Origin: Anaerolineales bacterium
GTDB taxonomy: Bacteria > Chloroflexota > Anaerolineae > Anaerolineales > UBA11858
Reading direction: 5' to 3'
NCBI GenBank assembly: GCA_024763275.1
Contig: JANTFT010000024.1
Coordinates: 1-35,420, forward strand
Length of the DNA stretch: 35,420 nt
The notes below the pieces were generated by a model. That model was not told where the DNA came from, searched no databases, and worked only from the letters and a program-made list of their open reading frames with translations. Positions 16,385 to 24,343 of this stretch are shown in pieces. The position numbers and the translations under genes are program-made. The stretch's first letter is position 1. The number at the start of each line of letters is the position of its first letter.

Positions 16385-17419
16385 TTAATTGATAAGTCGG
16401 GGTTGTACAGCGTCGGCCGGCGGCTCCAAACCCAAATGGATGTAAGCCTGTTCAGTGGCTACCCTGCCCTGAGACGTGCGTTGTAAAAATCCCAGCTGCA
16501 GCAGATAGGGTTCGACCACATCCATTATCGTGTCCGGGTCTTCCCGGATCGAAGCTGCAATGGTCTTCAAGCCCACCGGTCCACCCCGGTATTTGACCAC
16601 GATCGCCTGCAGGACACGGCGGTCCATGGAATCCAGCCCCCTGGAATCGATCTTCAGCAGTTCCAAAGCCTGGCCGGAAATCTCCGCGGTGATCTTCCCG
16701 TCCCCCCTAACCTGGGCAAAGTCCCGCACCCGCCGGAGCAGTCTGAGGGCAACCCGGGGCGTACCGCGCGATCGGAAGGCAATCTCCGTCAGGCCGGTAG
16801 GATCAAAGGGAACCTCAAGCTGGTCGGCCGCCTGCTGGATGATCTCCTCGATAGCTTCAGGGGAATAATAATCCAGTCTGTAAACGGCTCCGAATCTGGC
16901 TCGCAGAGGCGCAGTGACCAGGGCCAGCCGGGTGGTCGCTCCCACAATGGTAAAGTGAGGCAGGTTCAGGCGCACAGACCGGGCTGAAGGGCCTTTCCCG
17001 ATCACGATGTCCAGGCAGTAATCCTCCATAGCCGGATAGAGGACCTCTTCCACAGCTCTTCCCAGGCGGTGGATTTCATCGATGAACAGGATGTCCCCCC
17101 CATTCAAATTAGTCAATATGGCTGCCAGATCACCCGCCCGCTCCACAGCTGGCCCGGAGGTGATCTTGATGTTGACCCCCATCTCATTGGCCAGAATGTG
17201 GGCCAGGGTGGTTTTCCCCAGGCCAGGAGGCCCATAGAACAGGACATGGTCCAGAGCCTCTTCCCTGTGCTGGGCCGCCGAAATCAAGATCTCCAGATTC
17301 TCTCGGACGGAATCCTGCCCGATCATATCCCGGATCGATTGGGGGCGCAGTGCATGATCAAAATGATCTCCCGGCCTGGAATCGGAACCGATCAGGCGTT
17401 CTGGTTGCTGGTCACTCAT
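16385..17419 (-). CDS. ruvB: Holliday junction branch-migration helicase RuvB
   Basis: Hexameric AAA+ motor that drives RuvA-bound Holliday junctions. Walker A is GPPGLGKTT, Walker [16 protein letters not shown], sensor 1 GATTR, and the C-terminal winged helix includes [21 protein letters not shown] start it at ATG 17419 (344 aa, normal length). The frame stays open for 20 further codons, but those residues (MDGFITLSF...) do not fit the family. No Shine-Dalgarno is seen before 17419, and a TATAAT sits about 8 bases upstream, so the message may be leaderless. ruvA and ruvC are not in this window. Confidence 0.96.
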   Translation of the reverse strand: MSDQQPERLIGSDSRPGDHFDHALRPQSIRDMIGQDSVRENLEILISAAQHREEALDHVLFYGPPGLGKTTLAHILANEMGVNIKITSGPAVERAGDLAAILTNLNGGDILFIDEIHRLGRAVEEVLYPAMEDYCLDIVIGKGPSARSVRLNLPHFTIVGATTRLALVTAPLRARFGAVYRLDYYSPEAIEEIIQQAADQLEVPFDPTGLTEIAFRSRGTPRVALRLLRRVRDFAQVRGDGKITAEISGQALELLKIDSRGLDSMDRRVLQAIVVKYRGGPVGLKTIAASIREDPDTIMDVVEPYLLQLGFLQRTSQGRVATEQAYIHLGLEPPADAVQPRLIN

Positions 17420-17426
17420 GCCTAAG

Positions 17427-17455
17427 ATTATACCGAAGTACTCTGTAAATGCGAA
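17427..17455 (-). promoter_or_regulatory. Promoter of ruvB operon, possibly leaderless
   Basis: On the minus strand: TTCGCA (17450-17455), a 17-base spacer, then TATAAT (17427-17432). A start about 7 bases past the -10 would fall at 17420, one base from the ruvB ATG at 17419. Confidence 0.55.
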
Positions 17456-17484
17456 GGAAAGTGTGATAAATCCATCCATCAGGA

Positions 17485-17490
17485 TATAAT
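17485..17490 (+). promoter_or_regulatory. -10 box of upp
   Basis: Perfect TATAAT 51 bases before the upp ATG, divergent from the ruvB promoter. No strong -35 is evident (TGTGAT at 17 bases). Confidence 0.5.
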
Positions 17491-17541
17491 CAGCCTAGGA
17501 TTGATGGAGTACCACGGTAATCCAGACTAAGGGAAACAGCC

Positions 17542-18168
17542 ATGAATAATGTATTCGAGTCCAGCCATCCGCTCGTTGCCCACAAATTGACCAGGTTAAG
17601 AGATAAAAACACAGACCCCAAGAAGTTCCGGGAACTGATCAGGGAGATATCCGCTCTGCTGGCCTACGAGGTCACGGCCGACCTGGAAGTTGCCCCATTG
17701 AGAGTGCAAACTCCCCTGGCTGAGGCAGAGGGAGTGGAATTGAAACAGCCCATAGGGCTGGTCCCCATCTTGAGATCAGGGTTGGGCATGGTGGAAGGGA
17801 TCTGGGGATTGATGCCCACAGCAGAGGTCTGGCATATCGGCCTTTACCGGGATGAGAGCACCCTGAAGCCAGTGGAGTATTACAATAAACTGCCAGTGGA
17901 GCCGACCGTTTCAGTCTGCCTGGTTCTGGATCCCATGCTGGCAACCGGGGGATCAGCGGTAGCCACGGTGGACATCCTCAAACAGTGGGGGGTAAGCAAG
18001 ATCAAGTTCGTCGGCATCATAGCCTCCCCAGAAGGCGTTGACGCGATGCACAACTCCCACCCGGATGTTCCCCTTCATCTGGCGGTGATCGACGACCACC
18101 TCAATGAACACGGATATATCGTTCCCGGGTTGGGAGATGCTGGTGACAGGCAGTTCGGAACAGGCTGA
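17542..18168 (+). CDS. upp: Uracil phosphoribosyltransferase
   Basis: 208 aa. Converts uracil plus PRPP to UMP in pyrimidine salvage. The conserved features are all present: [13 protein letters not shown], the PRPP loop [12 protein letters not shown], and the C-terminal uracil-binding segment [17 protein letters not shown]. Length is normal. ATG at 17542 has AAGGGAAA upstream. Monocistronic: it has its own -10 and ends at a bidirectional terminator facing tpiA. Confidence 0.97.
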   Translation: MNNVFESSHPLVAHKLTRLRDKNTDPKKFRELIREISALLAYEVTADLEVAPLRVQTPLAEAEGVELKQPIGLVPILRSGLGMVEGIWGLMPTAEVWHIGLYRDESTLKPVEYYNKLPVEPTVSVCLVLDPMLATGGSAVATVDILKQWGVSKIKFVGIIASPEGVDAMHNSHPDVPLHLAVIDDHLNEHGYIVPGLGDAGDRQFGTG

Positions 18169-18178
18169 ATCCTTGGAG

Positions 18179-18218
18179 AAAAAAAATGAGGCTTCCTGGT
18201 CGGGAAGCCTCTGTTTTT
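18179..18218. terminator. Bidirectional intrinsic terminator between upp and tpiA
   Basis: A perfect 9-bp stem GAGGCTTCC (18188-18196) / GGAAGCCTC (18203-18211) with a six-base loop. It is flanked by eight A on the left (18179-18186) and five T on the right (18214-18218). It serves upp on the plus strand and the kinase-tpiA transcript on the minus strand. Confidence 0.9.
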
Positions 18219-18234
18219 CTCCTGGGGACGTCGC

Positions 18235-18990
18235 TCAGATGGCTGCCTGGGTGATCTGGATAAAATCGTCAGCCTTTAAGCTTGCACCACCCACCAATGC
18301 GCCGTCAATGTCAGGCTGCTCGAAAAATTCCCTGGCGTTCACGGGCTTTACAGAACCCCCATACAGAATCCGAATCCGATCCGCCACCTTTCGGGAAAAC
18401 AACCCGGCCAGCTCATCCCGGATATAATCCCTGATCACCCGATTGGCGCCCTCCGGCGTGGCTGCTTTTCCAGTTCCGATCGCCCAGACCGGTTCATAGG
18501 CGATCATCATGGTACTGATCCCCTCTTCAGAAACACCATCCAGGGCCGCAAGCAGCTGGCGGCGGACAACCTGGCCCGTCTTCCCGGCTTCATATTCCTC
18601 CAGGGTCTCTCCCACACAGAGGATTGGCCGCAGTCCCGCGGTCAGGGCAGCTTGAACTTTCTTGTTGACAGTCTGATCGCTTTCCTGAAAATAAGCTCGG
18701 CGTTCCGAATGGCCGATGATGACATGCTTGACAAGTTCAGCGAGCATAGGAGGTGAAATCTCACCTGTGTAGGCTCCCTGCTCCTCCCAGAAAACATTCT
18801 GGGCGCCCAGCTCAATTTTCGATCCCCTGACCATCCCGGCTATCCTGTCCAGGGCTGTGAAAGGCGGGCAGATGACGTTATCCACTGCTGATATCCCTTC
18901 CAGCCCGGGCAGCAGCTCCTGGACCAGCGTTTCCGCTTCTGTCACAGTCTTATGCATTTTCCAATTTCCTGCAACACAGGCTTTCCGCAT
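18235..18990 (-). CDS. tpiA: Triosephosphate isomerase
   Basis: 251 aa TIM barrel interconverting DHAP and glyceraldehyde-3-phosphate. It begins with VAGNWKMHKT (active-site Asn and Lys). IIGHSERR carries the electrophilic His, AYEPVWAIGTGKAA carries the catalytic Glu and mobile loop, and LYGGSVKP is the phosphate-binding end. ATG at 18990 has GGAGGATGA just upstream. It starts 24 bases after the Ser/Thr kinase gene, so the two are probably co-transcribed. Neighbouring glycolytic genes (gap, pgk) are absent. Confidence 0.97.
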   Translation of the reverse strand: MRKACVAGNWKMHKTVTEAETLVQELLPGLEGISAVDNVICPPFTALDRIAGMVRGSKIELGAQNVFWEEQGAYTGEISPPMLAELVKHVIIGHSERRAYFQESDQTVNKKVQAALTAGLRPILCVGETLEEYEAGKTGQVVRRQLLAALDGVSEEGISTMMIAYEPVWAIGTGKAATPEGANRVIRDYIRDELAGLFSRKVADRIRILYGGSVKPVNAREFFEQPDIDGALVGGASLKADDFIQITQAAI

Positions 18991-19014
18991 TCATCCTCCA
19001 ATTAAACAGCTTTC

Positions 19015-20757
19015 TTATTCAGACTGGAGACCCAGTTCTCCCTCTATCCAGGGCGGTAAATCATTCATACTCTCCAGTTCCAGCAGGATATCCCGGGCCT
19101 CGTCATATTTTTCCTGGGCAAAAAGAACATCTGATTTTAGCAAATAGGCTTCCAATAAATCCGGCCTCTCCACCATTACCTGGTCGACCAGATCTGCGGC
19201 CAGGTCAACCCTACCAGATATCAATGCCCGGCGGGCCTCAACCAGGCGCAGCAGGTCTGGATCAAGCTCAATTTCAGGGTTATTCTTGAAAAACTCCACT
19301 GAGAAATCCTCATAAGCGGCATGGTAGAGCGCTTCGCGGATCTTATCCTGGAGCTCCTCAATTGGTATGGGAGAGCCAAGCTCCTCCACTTTCAAAAAGC
19401 TGTATGCAGCATAGGTCCAGATATTGATCTCTGTCAGCAAATCCCCCAGAGTAAGGATGGTATCCGGATTCCCCTCCGCCAGCTGAAAGGACTTTTGAAA
19501 TGCCTCTCTGGCCAGGGCCGGGCGGCCGGCATCCATATAAGCGACACCTAGTTGATAGCGCAGGAAATAATTCTCAGGATCCTCCCGGACCTGCTGGAGT
19601 AAATCCTGGATCTCTCCATTCGCAGGACCTGCACTCATCCCGGCTTCCTGGGTCAAAGTCGCCGGAGATATCAGCTCCGGGCCCGGAACCTTGCGGGCAT
19701 TCTGAATGACCACCGAGGCCAAACAGAACAGTGCCAGTGCCGGTATCAGCATCCAGCCAATCCAGCCCGGAATGCCCTTTTTCTTCCTGGGTTCCGCTTC
19801 AGCCTGCGGTATGGCGGACATCTCCGCCGCTTGCTGCTCAGCTTTGGCCCGCTTAAGGGCGGCGGTGTGGCGAGCTTCCGCGTCCAAAGCTAAAGTGGGA
19901 GCTTCCCCCTCCGAAGGGCGCTCCTTGATCAGGGCGTCAAACGCTTTCAGAAAGGCGCTCGTCATCTCCCCCATGTTGGCAAAGCGGTCTTCTCTCTTCT
20001 TGGCCAGAGCTTTGAGGAGCGCTCGCTGAATCGGCTCATTCAAATCAGGATTCAGGTCCAGGGGCAGGGGAAGCGGACTGTAAATATGATCATGTATGAC
20101 CGAGAAAGGCGTATCTGCCTGGAAGGGGACCTCTCCGACCAGCAGCTCATACATCATCACGCCCAGAGAGTAGATATCCGTCCGGGCATCCAGATTTCCC
20201 AATCCCTTGGCTTGCTCTGGAGAGATATAATGGGGTGTGCCCATCATCATCTGGCCGGAAAGAGTTGTCTGGCTGGTTTCTGTCATCCGGGCCAGGCCAA
20301 AGTCAGCCAGGTAAATGCCTCCAGCTTTATCCAGCAGCACATTGGAAGGCTTGACGTCCCGGTGTAGGACGCCTTCTTTGTGAGCGTAAGCCAGGGCAGA
20401 GGATATTACCCGGAAAACATGGCGGCTTTCCTTATAAGTCAGTTTGGACTTTTCCAGACGTGCCTTTAAGGTTTCGCCCTGGACATACTTGAGGACCAGG
20501 TAGGGACGGCCTTCATGTTCAGAGTAGTCATAGATGGGAACGATATTGGGATGTTCAAGCTTGGCGACCACTTTCGCTTCCCGATTGAAGCGGTCGATAA
20601 AACCAGGATGTTCCATGAATGCCGGATGCAGGGCTTTGATTGCCACGTATCGATCCAGGCTGGGATGGTAGGCTTTATAAACAGTGGCCATACCACCTTT
20701 CCCGAGCTTTTCGATCAATCGATAGGGGCCAACGTTTTCACCGATGATAAACGGCAT
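19015..20757 (-). CDS. Membrane Ser/Thr protein kinase with extracytoplasmic TPR domain
   Basis: 580 aa. A Hanks-type kinase domain covers about 11-275, with glycine loop LGKGGMATV, Lys41 (VAIKAL), HRDVKPSN with Asp134, DFG at 152-154 and the activation segment ending GTPHYISPEQ. All catalytic residues are present. A charged Ala/Glu linker leads to a single membrane helix (about 329-352). The outer part (about 380-575) is TPR-like instead of PASTA, for example YFLRYQLGVAYMDAGRPALAREAFQKS. It may bind an extracellular protein partner and signal inward. ATG at 20757 with AAGGAGAAGG upstream. First gene of a transcript with tpiA. Confidence 0.93.
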   Translation of the reverse strand: MPFIIGENVGPYRLIEKLGKGGMATVYKAYHPSLDRYVAIKALHPAFMEHPGFIDRFNREAKVVAKLEHPNIVPIYDYSEHEGRPYLVLKYVQGETLKARLEKSKLTYKESRHVFRVISSALAYAHKEGVLHRDVKPSNVLLDKAGGIYLADFGLARMTETSQTTLSGQMMMGTPHYISPEQAKGLGNLDARTDIYSLGVMMYELLVGEVPFQADTPFSVIHDHIYSPLPLPLDLNPDLNEPIQRALLKALAKKREDRFANMGEMTSAFLKAFDALIKERPSEGEAPTLALDAEARHTAALKRAKAEQQAAEMSAIPQAEAEPRKKKGIPGWIGWMLIPALALFCLASVVIQNARKVPGPELISPATLTQEAGMSAGPANGEIQDLLQQVREDPENYFLRYQLGVAYMDAGRPALAREAFQKSFQLAEGNPDTILTLGDLLTEINIWTYAAYSFLKVEELGSPIPIEELQDKIREALYHAAYEDFSVEFFKNNPEIELDPDLLRLVEARRALISGRVDLAADLVDQVMVERPDLLEAYLLKSDVLFAQEKYDEARDILLELESMNDLPPWIEGELGLQSE

Positions 20758-20782
20758 TTCCCTTCTCCTTAAATCTTTCCTG

Positions 20783-20812
20783 ATTATACCTTATTGAAAC
20801 CGCTCATCTGAA
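20783..20812 (-). promoter_or_regulatory. Promoter of the kinase-tpiA transcript
   Basis: On the minus strand: TTCAGA (20807-20812), an 18-base spacer, then TATAAT (20783-20788) within GGTATAATC. The leader to the ATG at 20757 is about 20 bases and includes the ribosome site. Confidence 0.5.
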
Positions 20813-20900
20813 TAAAAAGAAACCTTCCTGAACCGATTGTAAACCAAACCAGTCAGGGAATAGCGAGATCCTGTTTTACAAATTAGTTAAGGAGAGGTAT

Positions 20901-20941
20901 CCAGGGATAAGGAAAAAACCTCATCCCTGGTATGAGGTTTT
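20901..20941 (-). terminator. Terminator of the suf operon, with an overlapping alternative hairpin
   Basis: Read on the minus strand, AAAACCTCAT (20941-20932) and ATGAGGTTTT (20924-20915) form a perfect 10-bp stem with a seven-base loop. The T tract runs on to 20913, making six T in all. It lies 30 bases past the sufU stop. A second perfect dyad, CCAGGGAT (20901-20908) / ATCCCTGG (20923-20930), overlaps it, so the two cannot form together. Confidence 0.75.
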
Positions 20942-20970
20942 CGCAGCACGTCCAATAATGAAATCAGCCC

Positions 20971-21354
20971 TTAAGCCTGGTCTTCCCCTAAACCGTACAC
21001 ACCAGCCTTAAGCACCTTCAGAGGCAGCAGAGCGCACTTTAAACGCACCGGTCCTAATTCAATGCCCAGATTTTCCAGGATGTCCTCTTTGCCAAGGGCT
21101 TTGATCTCTTCCAGACTTTTGCCAATGATCGACTCCAGCAGCAAGTCAGCTGATGCCAGGGATATAGCACAGCCCTCTCCGCTAAAAGCCGCTTCGGTGA
21201 CCATGCCTTCCTCGTTGAGGCGGACATCGATCTGGATATGATCTCCGCAAGCCGGATTGTCATCCTCGTAGCTGAAATCATGGGGGTCCAGCTTCCCCTG
21301 GAAATGGGGAGATTTATAGCGCTCGATGATCAAATCCCGGTAAAAATCTTCCAT
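20971..21354 (-). CDS. sufU: SufU-type Fe-S scaffold / sulfur-transfer protein
   Basis: 127 aa. The three conserved cysteines are in place: Cys36 in NPACGD (with Asp38), Cys62 in GEGCAIS and Cys107 in RLKCALL. The sequence RLKC where IscU has a HC pair, together with the SUF context, favours SufU, which binds zinc and accepts persulfide sulfur from SufS. ATG at 21354 with AGAGGAA upstream. It follows sufS by 20 bases and is the last gene of the operon, followed by a strong hairpin terminator. Confidence 0.93.
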   Translation of the reverse strand: MEDFYRDLIIERYKSPHFQGKLDPHDFSYEDDNPACGDHIQIDVRLNEEGMVTEAAFSGEGCAISLASADLLLESIIGKSLEEIKALGKEDILENLGIELGPVRLKCALLPLKVLKAGVYGLGEDQA

Positions 21355-21374
21355 ATGTACTTCCTCTTTATTTC

Positions 21375-22613
21375 CTAGGCAAAGATCGATTTGACCTTTT
21401 GGATGCCCTCCACCAACCGGTCAATTTCCTGCTCTGTATTGTAGATGTAAAAGCTCGCCCGGGAGGTTGCCGGCAGGTTGAACTTAGTGTGAAGTGGCTG
21501 GGCGCAGTGATGGCCCGCCCGGACGGCGATTCCCTCACTGTCCAGAATCTGAGCCACGTCATGAGCATGGATGTCCTGGAGATAAAAGGACACCACGCCG
21601 CCTCTGTCCTCGATCCCCGGACCCAGAACATGCAGGCCAGGAATCTGGGAAAGTCTTTCCAGGGCGTATCCGGTCAGTTTCTTTTCCGATTTTTCGATCT
21701 CTTCCATGCCAATCCCGGATAGATAATCTACCGCAGCACCAAAGCCGATAGCCTCAGCTATAGCCGGAGTTCCAGCCTCAAACTTATGGGGCAGATCGTT
21801 CGCTGTAAAACTCCTCAATTCCACCCGTTTAATCATCTCGCCTCCACCCAGGAAGGGAGGCATCTTCTCCAGCAATTCCCGCTTTCCGTAGAGGATCCCG
21901 ATGCCAGTTGGTCCCAGCATCTTATGGGCGGAAAAGGCATAGAAATCCGCCTCAATCTTGGAAAGGTCAATGGGGAAATGCGGCACAGATTGAGCGCCGT
22001 CCACCAGGGTCAGCGCTCCGGCAGACTTGGCAGCAGGCAGAATCTCCTCCAGGGGATTTATCGTTCCAAGCACGTTGGACATATGGGTAAGGGACACCAG
22101 TTTGGGTCCCATTTTCAGGAGGCGCTGGTATTCATCCAGATCCAGGATCCCCCGCGGGGTCACCGGGATGAATTCCAACCGCAGCGAAAGCTGCCCAGCC
22201 AGCAGCTGCCAGGGAATGAGGTTAGAATGGTGTTCCATCTCGGTCAGCAGGATCATATCACCCGGCTGCAGGAATGCCCTTCCCCAGGAATTGGCGACCA
22301 GGTTGATCGACTCAGTAGTATTTCGTGTGAAAATGAGTTCTTCAGGGGACGGGGCGTTAATAAATTCAGCGATCCGCTGGCGGGCACTTTCATAAGCCTG
22401 GGTAGCTTCTTCGGCAAGCTTGTGGATACCGCGGTGGATGTTGGCGTTCATCTCCCGATAGTAGCGGTCCATTGACTCGATCACTGAGATGGGTTTCTGG
22501 CTGGTAGCCGCAGAATCCAGATAGACCAGAGGTACACCTGGACGTACCTGGCGGCTTAAAATCGGAAAATCATCCCTGATCCGACCAACATCAAAGTTTG
22601 TTTTTGCTACCAT
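21375..22613 (-). CDS. sufS: Cysteine desulfurase SufS
   Basis: 412 aa, PLP enzyme that removes sulfur from cysteine as an enzyme-bound persulfide for Fe-S assembly. PLP Lys231 lies in SAHKMLGPTGIG. Catalytic Cys370 lies in VRAGHHCAQP, with the short loop typical of group II desulfurases, which need SufU or SufE. The N-terminus LVYLDSAATSQKP and TEMEHHSNLIPW are standard. ATG at 22613 after GGAGGTG. Located between the small orf92 and sufU. Confidence 0.96.
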   Translation of the reverse strand: MVAKTNFDVGRIRDDFPILSRQVRPGVPLVYLDSAATSQKPISVIESMDRYYREMNANIHRGIHKLAEEATQAYESARQRIAEFINAPSPEELIFTRNTTESINLVANSWGRAFLQPGDMILLTEMEHHSNLIPWQLLAGQLSLRLEFIPVTPRGILDLDEYQRLLKMGPKLVSLTHMSNVLGTINPLEEILPAAKSAGALTLVDGAQSVPHFPIDLSKIEADFYAFSAHKMLGPTGIGILYGKRELLEKMPPFLGGGEMIKRVELRSFTANDLPHKFEAGTPAIAEAIGFGAAVDYLSGIGMEEIEKSEKKLTGYALERLSQIPGLHVLGPGIEDRGGVVSFYLQDIHAHDVAQILDSEGIAVRAGHHCAQPLHTKFNLPATSRASFYIYNTEQEIDRLVEGIQKVKSIFA

Positions 22614-22655
22614 GGAGAGTGCACCTCCGGGAATGTTCCAGGCTGAAACAATCCC

Positions 22656-22934
22656 TCAGGACTTGGTCCGGCGTCTCTTCATCGGCCGGCGGATATTCTG
22701 GGAACCGATAGTACACCACAACACGCGATCGGGCACCATCCAGCCATCTGTCAGATACACATTCTTGTGAAACTGCACCGCAACCTTCTTATGCCCTTTT
22801 TTAACAACCACACCTTCCAGCCAATCACGCACGCGATCGTCTTCATGATCGTGGTCGCATAAGACCTCAACATGATCGCCAATCTCAAAGTCTTGATCGT
22901 TTGCTGGTGGAGCGGAAAAAGGAATTGTTGTCAA
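22656..22934 (-). CDS. Small protein of unknown function inside the suf operon
   Basis: I place the start at TTG 22934 (92 aa) because GGAGGGTG (22944-22937) sits five bases before it. The frame is open to a TTG at 22952 with no ribosome site. No family is recognised with confidence. The middle (about 14-75) reads like a small SH3/Tudor-type beta barrel: FEIGDHVEVLCDHDHEDD, then LEGVVVKKGHKKVAVQF. It has two cysteines (26, 74), a His/Asp-rich patch at 27-33 that could bind metal, and a very basic tail (RRPMKRRRTKS) that could bind nucleic acid. It sits between sufD and sufS on the same strand, so it should be expressed with Fe-S assembly. Its function is open. Confidence 0.7.
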   Translation of the reverse strand: MTTIPFSAPPANDQDFEIGDHVEVLCDHDHEDDRVRDWLEGVVVKKGHKKVAVQFHKNVYLTDGWMVPDRVLWCTIGSQNIRRPMKRRRTKS

Positions 22935-23020
22935 AGCACCCTCCAATTTCAAAAGATTAACAAATCCATTCTATCAGGCTTCCAAGAAAAGTGAATAGTA
23001 GAATTCTGGATCACTAATTC

Positions 23021-24331
23021 TCAGCCAAGCAAGCGCTCCTTGATCTTGTCCCAGAAACTTTCACCGATCTCTGGTAGGGAAAAGCGGCTGATGGTGTCGT
23101 GAAAAAATCCCTGGATGATCAGCTGCTCAGCTTCCTTGGGGGGAATACCGCGTGACAGCAAATAGAATAGCTGCTCTTCATCAATTTTCCCCACCGTGGA
23201 GCCATGGGTGCAGCGCACTTCGTTATTGAGGATCTCCAGCCCAGGGATTGAGTCCGAGCGCGCCGCAGGATCCAGAACGAGATTGCGGTTCGCCTGGTAA
23301 CCATCGACAAACTGGGCACCCTCAGCGACATAAATCATCCCTCTCCAAACAGTATGACTGCTGCCCTTCAGGGCTCCCTTAAAAATCAAATCGCTGGTGG
23401 TCCTGGGCGCCAGATGGCGCTGCAGGGTGTTGTAGGTCAGATGCTGTTTACCATCTGTAAAGAATGATCCTGATACCCGGGTTTCAGCCCCAGCACCTAT
23501 CAAATCCACGGAGACGAAATGCTTAGAAAGCCCGGAGCCCAGGGCGCCAATCTCCCATTCCAGATAACCATCCCTTTCCACCCGGGCTTTCTTGTGGCCG
23601 AAACTCCAGACCTCTTTTCCATAGTTCTGGAGCTCGGCGATCTGCAGTCGGGCGTTAGGGCCTATGTGGATTTCCAGGTTTTCCCCGGACAGGGAGGCCT
23701 CATCCCGCTCTTCCAGGGAGAGGGTTTCCTGGAGATAAATCGCTGAGGAGCTCTCTTCCAGGTAGATTACTGTCTGGAAAAAATGAGCCGTTTTCCCTCC
23801 AGGAGTGATCGCCAGGCCAAATATAGGCTCTTCCACTGTGACCCCTTCAGGAATGTAAAGGAATATCCCCTGCTGACTGAAGGCCCCTGCTGCGGCTGCA
23901 AACACTCCCTCCTGGGGTGAGACAATCTTTCCCAGGATCTTTTCCAGCAGCCGGGGATGTTCCCGAGCCGCCTCGGTCAGGCTGCAGAAGATCACACCCT
24001 CTTTTTCAAGGTGAGAGGTTCCCTTAATCTCAATACCGGATGCTTGCAGAACGGCATGGGGTTTTCCAGCCAGCAAATCCGGTCCAAGAATGGCAGTGGA
24101 GGGGATAGCCGGAACCTTTTTCCCCAGTTTTCCGTTGGCAACCTGCAGGGCGCTGAAATCAAATCCTGCCAGTGAAGTTCTTCTCCAGGCTTCATCTTTC
24201 GCAGTCGGCAGAGGAAGCTCTTGCAGGGCTTCCCAGGCGGCCGACCGGTAATCCCGCAGCAGCGGAGCCTGATCGGACGGCATCATCTCGCGGGTAAAGG
24301 GCAATCTCCGAACTGGTTTTATTCTCGCCAT
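23021..24331 (-). CDS. sufD: Fe-S cluster assembly protein SufD
   Basis: 436 aa, beta-helix partner of SufB in the SufBC2D scaffold. The C-terminal core has the family motif NEVRCTHGSTVGKIDEEQLF, including the conserved His used at the SufB-SufD interface, followed by YLLSRGIPPKEAEQLIIQGF. The N-terminal half is more variable, as usual for SufD. ATG at 24331 with AAGGAT upstream, 12 bases after the sufB stop. Confidence 0.94.
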   Translation of the reverse strand: MARIKPVRRLPFTREMMPSDQAPLLRDYRSAAWEALQELPLPTAKDEAWRRTSLAGFDFSALQVANGKLGKKVPAIPSTAILGPDLLAGKPHAVLQASGIEIKGTSHLEKEGVIFCSLTEAAREHPRLLEKILGKIVSPQEGVFAAAAGAFSQQGIFLYIPEGVTVEEPIFGLAITPGGKTAHFFQTVIYLEESSSAIYLQETLSLEERDEASLSGENLEIHIGPNARLQIAELQNYGKEVWSFGHKKARVERDGYLEWEIGALGSGLSKHFVSVDLIGAGAETRVSGSFFTDGKQHLTYNTLQRHLAPRTTSDLIFKGALKGSSHTVWRGMIYVAEGAQFVDGYQANRNLVLDPAARSDSIPGLEILNNEVRCTHGSTVGKIDEEQLFYLLSRGIPPKEAEQLIIQGFFHDTISRFSLPEIGESFWDKIKERLLG

Positions 24332-24343
24332 AGCTATCCTTCG

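Noticed and set aside
17420..17479. N-terminal extension of RuvB to an ATG at 17479
   Set aside because: The extra 20 residues do not resemble RuvB and the ruvB promoter lies within this stretch.
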